Shown here: positions 1-12,750 of the stretch, in pieces
How positions within the stretch are numbered: the first letter of the stretch is position 1
How the letters are laid out: every line of letters starts with the position of its first letter
NCBI GenBank assembly: GCA_009617715.1
Contig: VTFK01000138.1
Location: 1,116,001-1,180,000 of the forward strand
From: Plectrocnemia conspersa
Lineage: Eukaryota > Arthropoda > Insecta > Trichoptera > Polycentropodidae
Direction of reading: 5' to 3'
DNA: 64,000 nucleotides
Notes under the pieces: model-generated
Seen by the model: the letters and a program-made list of their open reading frames with translations, nothing else
Database searches by the model: none
Told to the model about the DNA's origin: nothing
Translations under genes and position numbers: made by a program

Positions 1-669
1 GCCGCGGAAATTATTGTTATGAAAAATGCTATATTTATTATGTGAAAGGGAGTAAGAAAAATTCTTATATAATGGCATTAAAAAAATATTAGACAAATTT
101 CAGCAGACGCGAAGAATTTAATTTTCTTCGTTTTTTGTTTGCGATCTTTTTTATGCTTGAAGCGCAAATTCCAATAGAAGAATGAAACGCGACATTTTTA
201 TTAATTTTAATTTTATACATTGGGGCCCTGGTAAACATTTCGTATATACTGATTATCAACCACAAGGAAAAACAATTTTATATATACATATATGTACATA
301 TATTGTTATATTTAAGTATATACATAATATCTATCCAACTTTAAACAGTATAATTTGATAATATTTTATTCACCGTTTCGTAATCGACAGTTTAGTTTAA
401 CGATGCGGTCTTCGTAGTCTCTCGACGTTACTAGTACGATAACTGAGTACCCTCGATGTACTCTGATGCTTTACTAACAATAACGTACATAATAAGCATA
501 TTAATTTTCATTATAACATGTACATATTATGCATTAGTACTCATGTAATATTGTACTTTATAATCTTTCAATGGTGAGTACGTCGAATTTAAATTAACCG
601 ATTGCTTTTTGTATTTATTTTCAATGAAAAAGTATAACTTATTCAGTGTGCACTTACACAAATATATAT
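1..669. other. AT-rich non-coding sequence
   Basis: A short stretch of more balanced composition lies near 380-470. No recognisable gene, repeat or RNA is visible. Confidence 0.4.
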
Positions 670-679
670 ATTAATTTAA

Positions 680-1078
680 TTTTTAAGTGTTGAGACCGAA
701 AGAGTGTGACTTTGCAGACAAATAAGCGATGAAAAAAATGATAAATTTATTTTTAATTGGCAAAATACTACATTATCAAAAATAATGTCGAAGTCGGTAA
801 GCTTCGTTGGCGTGTCGAGTTGTATTATTGTCGGCTGTGATTTTAGCGGAGCAGCTGGGATCTGTTGTAATATGTTCTCGTGATGTTCTGTGGATGATCC
901 GCTAATATCTCTCAAGTCGACGCAGTCTCCTGGCTTCATTCTGCTGCTATTGCGTCTCTCAAGATCACATATTTTGTAATGCTTATTTAAAATAGTTTTG
1001 GTGAATCGCAGATGGAAATGTTTGCGAGCCAAAAGTATTGATTTTTGGACACGACCCTGAAATGTGTCGACCCCTGTT
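680..1078 (-). other. protein-like open segment, unidentified
   Basis: On the - strand one frame is open from about 1078 down to 676. Its 5' two thirds (about 1065-780) use G/C-ending codons far more than the AT-rich surroundings, and read like protein (for example SRMKPGDCVDLRDISG and PAAPLKSQPTIIQLD). There is no ATG at the head of the frame; it opens just after TAA and next to two possible acceptors (CCAACAG, ATTTCAG), and a possible donor (AATGTAGT) lies near 770. The 3' third degenerates to AT-rich codons. It could be an exon of a gene on the - strand or a fragment of a mobile-element protein. I recognise no domain. Confidence 0.25.
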
Positions 1079-2100
1079 GGTTATTCAAACAAATATATTG
1101 AAGAAAAATAGTAATATGCGCAGGGTAGAATGTATTGCTTAACAATTTATATGAGGGACAAATGTGCTGTTTGATGTTATGTGAAATATTTTTATTATTT
1201 ATTATTAAGTAATTTGAACGCCATGATGTTTCTTGTAAATTATTAAGTATTTTTTATATTTCAGTACCAATTTATTAAAAATGCTTTTTGCAGGAGAATA
1301 CATTTAAAATATGTTTTTAATATTAAAAAAATAAATATTTATGCAATAGAAATGTATACAAAAATAAGTTTAATATTTAAATGGACTAAAAAAATCGTCA
1401 TCTTTATTTATCTACAATACCTTAATTAACTAAGAAGCATATTACAACAAGATACATTAAAAATTTGTGAGGAAAAGAGGGGGGAGTTAGCACTAATGGC
1501 GTTTAAACGATCATTTAAAATATTATGAAAAATAAATAAGCAAATCGTTTTGAACTACTATGGCCATCTATCACGATTTTGAAAGTTTCATTTTGAAGCG
1601 TGAACATATTCTTTTAGTTGAATAATCAAGTGATGCAATTGACCCACCAACATCCGCATCTGTGATGCACCAGAGCTCGCCTACAGACGAGTACTTGATT
1701 AGAGACGAGAGGATAAACGTATTCAAAGCGAGAGGCGATCATAAACGAGCTCAGACAGCAGACAGCATTTGAAGGAAGCCCAGAGCTTCTTTATTGGCAT
1801 TTAGTCTAAGAAATACAGCTCTAAAATATTACTCTGAGGTAAATTAAACATAATAAAAATAAACAGCTTAAAGCTTTACGTCGTTTATTTATTGCTGCAA
1901 TGTCATACCCCTTTAGTCTCAAAAAATTAAAGATTTCAATTAGAAATATTATTTAAATAATAATGGTATTACTTTTGTAAATGTAATATTATTAATATTT
2001 CAATAATATTTTAAGTTTTGACTTTTAAAATTGCTAAACTAGCATTTTAATATTGTTTAAAAAAAATCACTAAATTTGATGATTAAAAATACACTGAGTA
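1079..2100. other. AT-rich non-coding sequence with one balanced patch
   Basis: A patch of higher GC at about 1600-1830 (many GAGC, GACGAG, CAGACAGCAGACAG words) stands out from AT-rich DNA on both sides. It has no open frame. It may be a conserved non-coding segment or a non-coding exon; no clear splice pair was found. Confidence 0.3.
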
Positions 2101-2740
2101 CTTGAAATGGAATAAATTCGTTTACATTTGCCTACATTCGTTGATTGAATTATCGATTTTCAACAAAAGCGCAATTCAATTTAAAGTCTCTGAGTTGATT
2201 ATAGATAAAAAATTGATTATAGAGGAAATCGTAGCTCCTCCTAAAGATTTGTTCACTTTCTCAGGCACTGGAGCAGTTTCCGTCGTCAATGGCGCGTTAA
2301 GTTTTATTCGCAACTCGTTGTTTATTTATGCAGCCGGGACACTTTGAATGCATCCATGTTTTATGCCCTTTTTATATTTCTGGCACTCAGACATATTGAC
2401 GAGTGCTAGCTCTCCATCCCCATGATTTTTTTATACGCCAATAAAACGTCGGATCCGGTTGACTCGGAGCAGAGAGGCGTGCCGAGATAAATTTTACGCT
2501 GGTGTTATTTGAATATGGAGATTGCCAGAAAAGAAGAATCCTTAATACACATTTTATTTTATACTCCATCGGGAATTGTCTTTTCCGCTTATTCGCAGCC
2601 GTCGCCGCTTCTTAATACAATATCCAAGTGGGCCGCCACAGATAAATTGGTCTGCAAATTAAGTGGCAAGTTGTGCGAACCAGTTTTGTTTATAACACAT
2701 CTAAGAAAAGCGGTTCGCTTCTATACTCAATCTTAAAAAA
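2101..2740. other. island of balanced base composition
   Basis: About 640 bases with noticeably more G+C than the flanks. Short open frames exist in it but they overlap on both strands, start at non-ATG codons or lack splice sites. I see no repeat homologue elsewhere in the window. Candidate conserved non-coding sequence. Confidence 0.25.
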
Positions 2741-3404
2741 GCTAAATAGAAGCATTGTGATTTACCGTATATTGCGAAAAATAAATCACTTTAATATTTA
2801 TAAACTAAACATAACATATGGCGATCATCTTGAAGTTCTGAATCGAATTGAACAATTCTAGTCCATCCTTGCAAAAATCGATTGGCCCATGTTGCTGCAG
2901 AAGCATTATATATTTTAATATTTATAAGAAAAATAATAAAGAACAATTTTAATGTGATTCATAATTTTAAAATATTTTCTGTATTAAGAGTTGATTATTA
3001 TTTTATATTACAATCTTGCAGATATATATTTGATTTTTGTAATTTATAATACGATTTCCCTGCGGCCATTCATTTTTTTGCACGAACGCATTCAATCGCA
3101 ATTTAGCGATCATCTTCATCTTGCGATGGTTATGGTTTACTTTTTATGGTACATTTAGTTTGTCAGATATAAATCAGAAAAGCTGGTACCAATTTAACCA
3201 GCATTGTAGATCAAAGAACTCATTGACTAAAATATGACTTTATTTGTAATTTCTAACCTTAATTTAAAAAAAATAACACTAAGAGCATGATTAATAGATT
3301 GGAGTGGTTGTATGTTTAATACATATTGAATATTAATGTCTTAGTATTTATATATTAGTTAGAAAATAATATATTACTAAAGTTTTTTAATCAAAATAAA
3401 TACC
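2741..3404. other. AT-rich non-coding sequence
   Basis: Nothing recognisable apart from a small GC-richer patch at about 3055-3200. Confidence 0.35.
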
Positions 3405-3630
3405 TGCAAGTAAGTATTAACCACCAGACTAAAAGTTGGGGTTTCGGTGACATCTATATTATTAATTATAAATTATTATGTACTATATTTATAATCAATA
3501 GATGCCACTGCAACTAGAACCAGTTTTTTTTTATTAAGAGTGCATTTTTATAAATAAAAATTCGGGACTCTGCAACTTCAGAGTTACTAGTCTGAGACGA
3601 TACGGACTACGCTATTCCGTCCTTAAATAT
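3405..3630 (-). repeat. tRNA-derived SINE, copy A
   Basis: It aligns with the segments at 14110-14425 and 19050-19380 (shared 'accaccagactaaaagt', 'gtgacatctat', 'cagagttactagtctgag' blocks). Read on the - strand the element starts with a tRNA-like head: A box TAGCGTAGTCCG (pol III consensus TRGCNNAGYNGG) and, about 40 bases on, a decayed B box ending in GAGTCCCGAA. The hairpin tail seen in copies B and C is missing or eroded here. Confidence 0.65.
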
Positions 3631-3639
3631 GTAATTAAT

Positions 3640-3945
3640 ATATGTCAAAATAGGTTTGAATAATTGTTTAAGTGTAAGGATTTGATTTTTATAGTAAGCG
3701 CATTCTTTTTATTTAATTTCGGTTTGAGGGCCGCAATGGTGGCAAGTCTTGAAGAGCGCAGTTCCATACTGTGTTTATTAAATTTACGCTTGTAAGCCAG
3801 GTATTTAACGCTAGATTTTAATTGTACATTACTGCCCTGTTCATTTTGGAGAGACGATGGCAATGTTTGTCTATGTTTGGTTAATAAAATTAATTGTGTT
3901 TTATTCTGGTTCATTTTAGAATTTCTCTTCTCACAATATTTATTT
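3640..3945 (-). repeat. interspersed repeat R1, copy 1 (unclassified)
   Basis: Blocks such as 'gggccgcaatggtggcaag', 'tgtttattaaatttacgct' and 'aagccaggtatttaacgct' recur in diverged form at 7735-8080, 16535-16830 and 43840-43995. On the - strand this copy has an open frame of 89 codons (3645-3914) whose centre reads RSSRLATIAALKPKLNKK; there is no recognised domain. The phase is not kept in the other copies, so coding potential is doubtful. It is probably part of a larger LINE or DNA transposon. Confidence 0.5.
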
Positions 3946-4229
3946 GAGTTTTGAATAGATTTTTTGATAATTATGATAAACGCTTATTTTTAAATTTTGT
4001 ATTTTTGAATTTTAGTTAAAACCACGCGAAATTTTAATTTTATGGTATGAGATTTTTTTTATAAAATACACACTATATGGTGTATGTAGTACATTTTTTA
4101 TATATACTTTTAATGACATGACTACTTGAGATCCAACCGCTTGTTAGTTATATTTTATACATATAATATGGTACTAAGAGAAAAATACTAAGAGAATATA
4201 ACAATGTAGCATTATTTGCATATAATGTA
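3946..4229. other. AT-rich non-coding sequence
   Basis: Nothing recognisable. Confidence 0.35.
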
Positions 4230-5060
4230 CTAATATTCTTTTCATTTTCAACGCTGGCGTCTGCGGATGATTTCATTTCGCCTTTTGATATATTACAAGT
4301 GTCACAGAAACAAATGGACAATTTGTACGTTTATTACTCTAGGTAGTGGAAAAGTCTCCGGAATGATACTTTGTGATTTCCGCTGCAAAGTGAAAATAAA
4401 TTCCACGAATCCACATGAGAAAGAACCGTAAAGTATTTTTTAAAATCCCTTGATCGACCGAACGTACTGATTGAATTTTAATGTCGCCGTTTACTTTTAA
4501 CTGATGACTAGTAATTGACTGTTTATTTATGGCAAATTAAATAAGCTTTAATATTGGGATAATGATGACTATTATTAAAGCAAATTCTATTCGATTCAAA
4601 TGTACATTATCAACGGAATCACGCTCGACCAAGTCGTTTTTCCAGTTTTAATGGGCCGCAACAGTAATAATAACAATGACAATGTCCGTTCGGGTCCTGC
4701 CAGACAAGGGGTTTCTGAGGGCCGTGACCCTAGGTTGGGTACCCTCGTATATCACTAGGTCCCACGGGGTGGTGTGCAAAAATTCGTACGCCCTTTCGGC
4801 CAGAGAGTTAATACAATAAAAGTGGAATTAAACTCGATCACACTCCATAAACGCATTAATTATTTTGACCACATAAATTCGTTTTGTGTTCAAAAGTTTA
4901 ACGCCAGATAAAAAGGACAGAGAGAGAGCTTAGTATCGGCAGTGTATCTCAATTTGAGTGCCGCTTTAAAGTGCTGAGAATTATGTCTTGCAAGTTGAGT
5001 TGCTGACAACTCTCTAAACAAGTGGAGAGTCTAAGAGGACCAGATAATGTATGGTTTTTC
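4230..5060. other. island of balanced to GC-rich composition
   Basis: The segment contains a notably GC-rich core at about 4620-4800 (CCGTTCGGGTCCTGCC, GGGCCGTGACCC, GGTCCCACGGGGTGG). No frame stays open through it and no copy occurs elsewhere in the window. It may be a conserved regulatory element, or the end of an element too old to recognise. Confidence 0.3.
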
Positions 5061-5922
5061 AGGATCAATACTTTTTAATGATATATAAATACATATGTAC
5101 ATATATCATATAAAAGATTTAATTTAATCTGTCAGATTTAATTATAAAATAAAATATAAGATGGAGGATTTATGCTGAAAATGTCGAAACAACGAGTGGT
5201 TCAATTAAAAAAGTTTTAATTATACTTTACAATAAAATAATTGCTGTGGATTCGCGGTTATTTAATATGTTTTAATAACCGGGAATTATTCTAAACATAT
5301 ATATTCGCATTATCATCGTTCCTGAAATATATCAGGCCATTCCAATTATGCCAAATAAAATAGGAGTTCTGTGCTGAATAAAATAATATACCCATTTGAT
5401 TCAGCACACAAGAGAGTTTCTGCAAAAAACTTTTGGTCCAGAGATCGTATTTTGATTTACAGTATTATAAAATTAAAATATATATACATTTTTAAAACAT
5501 ATTTATTGTATAAATTTAGCAACAATATTGACTAATATATTATAGTTTAGTCACTGCAAGTTTAAAGGAGATTTGTCAGTTTAGAGCACTCGGGTCGCAT
5601 TGTTACGTTTAAGGGTTAAAATCATAAACACAGGAAAGCTCGCAGTACTAACATCTTAAAACAAATTGAAACCTTTCGTTCATGTGTTTGCATAATACGT
5701 TGTGAAAGTGAATATATTACAGGATGGCACAAAACTTTTTTGTTAATTTTTTATACTCTGTGCAGAAAATTTATATAATCAATTACTTTGCCAATTAATT
5801 TAGCAATTACATTAATGTATACTATTTTTTTATGTGAATAAAATTACATATGATTTCAGCATTTAGTTTTGAAATGGAATAAGTACAGTAAACCAATTAA
5901 TTATTGATGGTTATGTTTACCC
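5061..5922. other. AT-rich sequence with a possible piggyBac-type edge
   Basis: At about 5585-5620 the - strand reads TTAACCCTTAAACGTAACAA, then a run with GCGACCCGAGTGC. A TTAA followed by CCCTT is the usual start of a piggyBac-superfamily terminus, but I found no opposite end. The rest is featureless. Confidence 0.25.
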
Positions 5923-6020
5923 ATTAGGTTAATATTACACATTACGTGTTATGCACTGTCAGTATGTCAAGATGAAACGCGATGCCTGTCTACAACTATC
6001 ATCTAATTTGTACGAAAATG
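5923..6020. repeat. interspersed repeat R2, copy 1
   Basis: About 90 bases match 63400-63490 (shared 'ctgtca.tatgtcaagatg' and 'gcctgtctaca.ctat'). The class is unknown; neither copy shows an open frame or terminal repeats. Confidence 0.5.
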
Positions 6021-6639
6021 AAAGCACAAATACACGTATAATAAATATTATAATATTCATATGTAGTTGTATTTTTAATATTTTATATAATGTTGTATAA
6101 AATTGTATTTAAATGCTATTTAAAATAATGACATATACATAGGTGTAAATTAATTAAATAGAAAATATTGTTGTTAGTCAAACAATTTTAATTATTTAAA
6201 ACAAGACTTAAGTAAAGTAAATCTGTTACTTCGTATACTTAATGTGTTCTTTCTGAAGATTAAAATACCATTTTTACCTAAATCTTAAATATAAGCTGTC
6301 ATAAATTCAAAACTAACTTTATAGACGTACATAAAATATAATATAACATTATAATTTTTATCTTAATAAATAATTCATGCTCGTCGACAATATGCAATTT
6401 TATTGTTCATATATTTTTAATATAGCAAGAAAATGATAACAGAAATGAAGCAAAACAATTAAGAGCACCATAAAAAGCTTTAGAATATTTTTTTTGTCGT
6501 AAGCATAATTCACGACCGCTATTTAATATATAGCTGCAAACAACACAGTTTTTATTGTCAAACTTTTGCTAAAAGACAAACGAACTTGATCTATAAATAA
6601 AAAAGTGGTCCCGCTGTAATTTTACAAGAAATCGTAAAA
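6021..6639. other. AT-rich non-coding sequence
   Basis: Nothing recognisable. Confidence 0.4.
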
Positions 6640-6960
6640 TGTGACAAAAAATGAATTGGTACCTTTATCTCCTTATCGCACCGTATGAAACGACTCTTTT
6701 CGTGCTTTCGTTTCGCATAAAAATAATATTATACGGAGCGTAATTTATATGCAAATGCCTAGATTACATCTGAGAGCGTCATCATCAACCTATACTGGTC
6801 CCTTATATATACATACATATATAACATGTAAAGATTGATCCGATCCGAAATGCGCAAACAAAACGTTTCGTGTCAATAGACGATTTATGTTTCGCAAACT
6901 GCTGCTAGAAAATTTCAATAGGCGTATTTAACTTGAAATAAATCTATCCGATGGATTATA
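6640..6960. other. balanced island with a POU octamer; candidate enhancer
   Basis: A higher-GC island bearing a perfect octamer ATGCAAAT (6749-6756), a CTTATC GATA-type site and several homeodomain-like TAAT words. These motifs are short and could occur by chance, so the regulatory reading is inference. Confidence 0.25.
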
Positions 6961-7734
6961 ATAGACTTTTAATTACAATTTTCAATTATTAAACCTAACC
7001 ATAAGTAAGCAAAATTTAAACCTGTTATTTTGACAAATACTGTAACTACCTGAATCCAAACATAACTTTTTTGGCTTTTTTAGCAGATTAAAAAGGTTAT
7101 TTTAAAAATAAAATTACCATATTTATTTATTAAATTGATTTTAAACCTAATTATTACGCCTTGACTAATTATTTTATTGCTTCATTAGGATTAAATAAAT
7201 AAATACATATATTGAATTTGCCTGTTGGTAAACACAAATGTCGTTTAATAATCCTAATAGGCTATTTACCTTTAAAAAAAAAGTAGCAACAGCTGTTATT
7301 AGTTATTAAAAGTGTACACTTAGAATAATATATGATTTTTTTATTGATAAAACTTATTGTTTTTGACCTTAACATTTTAAAATTTACACTGGATTTTTTT
7401 AATTACATTTATTTCAATTATATAAATAATTTTACAGATATACTTAATATATTGTATTTAATATACATGTCATTGGTTCTTAATCGTTTTCATGTTGACA
7501 TTTTTTTGATTAAATTCAATAAAAAAATAGGAATATAAAACAAAACGTTTTTTGTTTTAATTTAAGGAAAAAAAATACAAAACCCTTTACAATTTAAGCA
7601 AAAAAATAAATCATCTCTTAAAAAATTAATTGAGTACATTTCACAAGGGAACTGAAATTATTGATATGTTGTCTTAAGCCTTAAAAATATGTGCTCTGAA
7701 ATTTTGTGCTTGTATTTAAAGTTAATGTCATTAT
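6961..7734. other. AT-rich non-coding sequence
   Basis: Very AT-rich; the open frame at 7332-7538 is composed almost only of A/T-rich codons and is treated as chance. Confidence 0.4.
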
Positions 7735-8080
7735 TATTGTGGTTTCGCAAGATATTTTTATAATATTTTCTGGATGAAAATGACAATGTTCTTTGATTGA
7801 TATGTATTTTTTTATTAGTAAAAAAAGGTGTATTATATATTATTTTTATAGCTTTGTTTTAAATGACTTGTAATTTAAAAAAATGTATATTACTGATGTT
7901 AAAATTGAGCTTATTAATTGTTTTTAGATTAAATTTTATTTTTTGTAGTTAGCGCGCTTTTTCAATTAAATATCGGTCTATGGGCCGCAATGGCAGCAAG
8001 CCCTTTAAAGCGACGTTCCTGAATATGCTTAATAAATTTAAGCTTTACACTTCAATTAATTCTAGTATTGACTATAAAAA
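7735..8080 (-). repeat. interspersed repeat R1, copy 2
   Basis: The first part (7735-7915) aligns with 16535-16765 (shared 'aatgttctttgatt', 'tgtattatatattat', 'acttg.aattta'). The second part (7915-8060) aligns with 3685-3790 ('gggccgcaatgg.agcaag', 'cttaataaattta'). This links the two halves into one family at least 330 bases long. No intact frame. Confidence 0.55.
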
Positions 8081-9990
8081 GTAAGCAATTCATCGGTTAG
8101 CCATTTCAAATATATGTACTTAGTATTGTAGTTGCATATCAGAAAAATAAAATCTGTTATGAACTGATGCAGATATATTAATATATTTTTTTATTCAGTT
8201 AAGATATTATATATAAACAATATGATACACCTAATTCATAATTAAATAGGGGTTTTACTATTAGAATAATTTTCTGGATTTTAAATTTTTTTTTATTACA
8301 GCTATTTTATTTAATTATTTAATTTTTATTCAATTTGCAACTCACAATAAAATTAATTAATTTTATTAATTTTATAACTACGAAATTTTATAGTTACATA
8401 AAAAAATACATTTGTGTAGCATTTTTTCATCTATATATACTTTATTATTATTTTTTTCTTTCTATCGCGAATATTAGTTAAGTTATTAAATTTTAATACT
8501 TCCTTAAATTCCTTAAATTTATGTTCATAATGCAAAAGTTTGTCTGCTCTATAAAATAGGGAGGCTGCTATATAATTTAGTTGTGAAGAATGATGATGAA
8601 GTGTTTAAATATTTGTATGTGTTTTTTTTCTTATAAACCGTGTGTTTAAAAGTTACATTATTTTTTCTTAGTATCAATAAGTATAAGGGTTGTTTAATTT
8701 CGATAGTAAGTATAATGATTTTATGTTATTTAATTAAAAGACATGTGATTTTAAAGGTGCTCCTTTAATTTATTTGTAAGATTCTCTATTATAAATGAAA
8801 TAGGTTGAATAAGATCTAAAATATATTTTAGATATTTTTTTTCTTTAAATATTTTTACTGCTTCTGATATTGAAATATATATAAAAAAGTAAGTTTAGTC
8901 AAAACTGACCAAAACGTCTTTTGATATTTTTAATTGTTTCTAAAAAGTCGGAAGAATTTTTAACATATGATTAAGAATTTTTAAGATAAGTCATTTTATT
9001 AGATTTTTTGATCTGCTAAATGTATGTTTTGTTTACGAAATTATGATTATCGGATGTATTTTTATAACCTTAAGTTACATTATTTCAACCCTCTAAAATG
9101 TAGCTTGTTGTTAATAAAATTACTAAGATAATACTCAAATATAAAATTATTCGGTATTTTATGTGAATATAATACAATAAATTGTATGTTTTTACCTTTG
9201 GCATTTATGTTTTAAATGTTATATGTATGTTTTTATTGAATTTTACTGATTTTTATTATTTAATTTTTTTTTTAATACATACTACATACATATATATAAT
9301 ATTAACGCAAACGAACGATCACTCGCTTTGGAAAATATATTCTTATTTATATATTTTAATCGTAAGGTATAAATTCAGCTAAAAATCACTTGATATTAAA
9401 ATTTGAATAACTCTCTGAAATTCAATGATTGATTCAATTTTCTTAATCAAATCTCTTGCATATATTTCAATGAAAGCGTATTGTGATTGTTGTTTTTAAT
9501 TAACTGCTACTGCTACGTATTTACGGTGTAGATAAACAATATAGTTAATAAATATTTGTATATAAACAGAAAAATATTACAATGTTTGACAAACACTTAT
9601 AGATCTCAATTAATATTATACCATAATTTTCTTTGATAATAAATAAAAATAGCATTTATTTCAGCATAATATTTACTTGTTTGTTCGAATTCTATACATA
9701 ACTAGTTTTAAATAGGTATATTTTATTAAATTGTATAAGAGTTGAATTGTATCATATCCAAATAAAAGCCATCTTTAATGTTTTAACACTAATTCACTAA
9801 AAGTAGTATTTTTTACTATTTAATGTGTTATTTATATCAATACGTACAGTAATATTTGCTCCCTTATAAAATGTCATATTTAAAAAAAATTATGACTAAT
9901 GAAATGGTTCGAAATCTATAAGTTCAGATTACAATTGAATGTTTAAATGTAAGCTTTGTTAATAAACAACATACACATATTTCATGGATA
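8081..9990. other. AT-rich non-coding sequence
   Basis: About 1.9 kb of extremely AT-rich DNA. No gene, RNA or repeat homologue was recognised. The open frame at 9182-9382 is compositionally random. Confidence 0.4.
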
Positions 9991-10265
9991 TAATTTTTAT
10001 GCAATTATCCGACATTATGCTCATTAACCAAAACACAGTACATCCGATCAAACAAACCACAGAACCAATTTACAAATGTCACCAATCGCATATGTAAATG
10101 GATTGATATGTATGTATGTACATATTGTTCGGTCCGCATAATTCCAGAACTAATACAATTACCAATATAGACCGATGAGTGTCACCATTTAGATTACATT
10201 ACCACTGAAGGCATGTGATATCATCGATTACTTGTTTCGAGGGAATTCTACTTAAATCTATAGTA
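9991..10265. other. balanced island, candidate conserved non-coding element
   Basis: The composition rises and several transcription-factor-like words occur (CATATGTAAAT, ATCGATTA, GATTACATTACC). No frame and no repeat copy. Confidence 0.25.
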
Positions 10266-11721
10266 CATAACATTTTTATATTTAAATGTATATATCAAAA
10301 AGGTAACTTTTCATCTGAATTGGCAAACCTCACTTATACGCATGATGATCTGAATTATGTAAACCGATAATTTAACGCATATGATTCATACAATTCCCGT
10401 AGGAGTGAACTTTCAGCTCGTGAAATTTTATTTTCGTATGTAAAAAAAGGTGATTTAATATCGCTATATAAAATTTAAATTCATTTTCAATGAAGGTAGT
10501 TTATTACTATGTTTATTTATTATATATATATATATATTAAACATCATTTAGATATCTAAATAATGTAATCGTTATAATAGTTTTTGTTGTAATTATAATC
10601 AAATAAATTTTATAAATTTATATATTACTTTTAATATTCTGAAAATTAAAAGATTCATTCACATTTATATTAGATTATAATGTGTATGTAAATAAGCACA
10701 GTGCAAAATTTAAGTTGTTGTTCTTGGATACCCTTGATACAACAGTATATGTCTTTTTTTCGATTTGATAAGATACAGCAAAGCTTTAGAGAAATTTTTG
10801 CTCAATGCTTATTAATTATTAATTATTAAAAATACTATTTTATAAGCACTGTTTAGGTAGCTAATCTCTCGATAATTTTTGCACAGAAGATGTTCTCTTA
10901 TATTATGTACGTATATGGTTTTAGTTCTTTGTAATTTTATAGATTCGTATTTATACTATTTATTTATATACTATGCTTTAGCATCTTTTTATAGCTAGCT
11001 TCTAAGCTGGTATTTGCTGATATTTAATTATAAAATATTATTAAATATTTTTAATAATTTTCTTATATAATTTATAGAAATATGGCGGACATAGCTTTTG
11101 TTTTAAGCGTCATACTTTAATTAAGTCCGAGATTTTTAACCCTCGATAGTAAAAAAGTTATGAGCGTTGGTCACGCTTTCATACATTTTAAACATGTAAT
11201 AATTTTTATTACTTCACTTCTCTTAACTGCATTGTGGTATCATCATTACAATGTATATGAATGGTCGAGATTTTAATAATGAATTATTAATATTTTAAAG
11301 ATATGCTGTGAGACTCTAGTTTAGTTCTAACAGTGGTAAATTTATTTCGAAAAAAATATTAAAAACAAACTGAGATCTTAAAATACAAGCATACATTAAT
11401 ATTGCACAAAATAAAGCAACAAGTCAAAATAGATAAATGTCAATAATATAAAGTCAATAAATGAAATATTTGACAAAAACTCTTACATCTAAAATTTAAA
11501 ATTAACATACAATTAAAATGTATTTTTTGCATTAAGGTGACACTGAAAAGTAAATCTTCAAAAAATGTTTTTTTAAATTAGTTTTTTATTTTACATCGTC
11601 TAAATTGTAAATTAATCTTTAGTGCAATATATATTAAATATAGGATTAATTTATGACAAAGTGATACATCTGATAGACGTTTTTAATAAGATTAGAAAGG
11701 ATAGAATGTCTAAAGTAGCTT
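10266..11721. other. AT-rich non-coding sequence
   Basis: Contains a short (TA)n at about 10520-10540. Nothing else is recognisable. Confidence 0.4.
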
Positions 11722-11725
11722 TTAA

Positions 11726-12137
11726 CCCTTTGAGTGGTATCGCCGTACATGTACGGTGGTCGCTCTTTCACTGTTTTGAGGTACCCCAGAGTTATATTTA
11801 ATTGTATAGAAAATAACACCAATAAACTCAAGAGTGAAAATAACAAAAAATATGTCATATTAATTTTATAAAAAAATAGGTAAAATAAATTAACACAATT
11901 TATCATTAGAAAAATATTAAAATGAATTATTAAAACATACTAATACAAAAAAGTAGTAAAATAAATTAATGCGTTGAGAAACAATATTTTTTATATAATA
12001 AACTATAAATGCAATATAAATAATAATAAATAAATAACAACGAAAATAATTATAGTAGAATACATAAAAGTAACTCACTCCTAGGTATTTACTAATAAAT
12101 TAACAAATGTGTTTAAATTAACTCACTACTCAAAGGG
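11726..12137. mobile_element. piggyBac-type MITE, about 412 bp
   Basis: The left end is TTAA followed by CCCTTTGAGTGGTATCG; the right end, read inward on the - strand, is CCCTTTGAGTAGTGAGTTA. The shared terminal inverted repeat is CCCTTTGAGTRGT. The left target site is TTAA (11722-11725) and the right one has decayed to TTTA (12138-12141). TTAA targeting and CCCTTT-type ends are diagnostic of the piggyBac superfamily. A perfect 14-bp palindrome CCGTACATGTACGG (11743-11756) lies just inside the left end. The interior has no transposase, so the element is non-autonomous. Confidence 0.7.
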
Positions 12138-12199
12138 TTTATATTAAATTTGGCAACCGTTTAATTGATATAATTATTATAAATTAGTATTGCATATTT

Positions 12200-12750
12200 A
12201 AAAAGACCATAGAAAGAGCTTGTGATGAAGTTGATTTACAAACTATACATATTTAGGAACATTGACTATATACTACGCTTAATTCTCTTATATCTAAGAA
12301 TTGAAAACGCTTTGTTTTATTAAATAATGAAAACTCAATACCGCGTAAAATTCCAGGTGGAGTTCCCCAGAGAATTTAGCTCGGGCCTTTTTTATCTTCT
12401 ATACGAACAATATTTTTAAATTAAAAAATACACGTTTATCTGTGTAAGTTAAAGATACAGCTATTTTTATGTGTGTTTACGGTTTTAAACTTAATCGCGA
12501 ATAAATTACAGATGTCTTAAAAACTTTCGAGTCAATTATATTTATGAAACCCATACAAATTTTGCCACTACCTCTTCAGTCAAGTAAATAGAAGAGTAAC
12601 GTATAATATAAATCTAGGTTTAAATACCTGGACTCAATGCTTAATTTATTAAAAACTTTAAACGGCTTTCTGACATTGCGGCACATTTAAAAAAAAGAGC
12701 ACGCTTGCAACTAAAAATGATTTCAATATATAAGCAATTATTCAAATCCA
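12200..12750 (+). pseudogene. non-LTR retrotransposon reverse transcriptase remnant
   Basis: Frame-shifting translation recovers ordered reverse-transcriptase landmarks: IERACDEV (from a FDxAFDxVWH-like block, near 12211), PRKIPGGVPQ followed by a stop and LGP (the SGVPQGSxLGP block, near 12345-12390), KDTAIFM (the catalytic ADDTAIF block, near 12450-12475) and AAHLKKRARLQLKMI near 12680-12722. The order and the DTAIF form fit the jockey clade. Several frameshifts and stops make it non-functional. Boundaries are not resolved. Confidence 0.6.
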
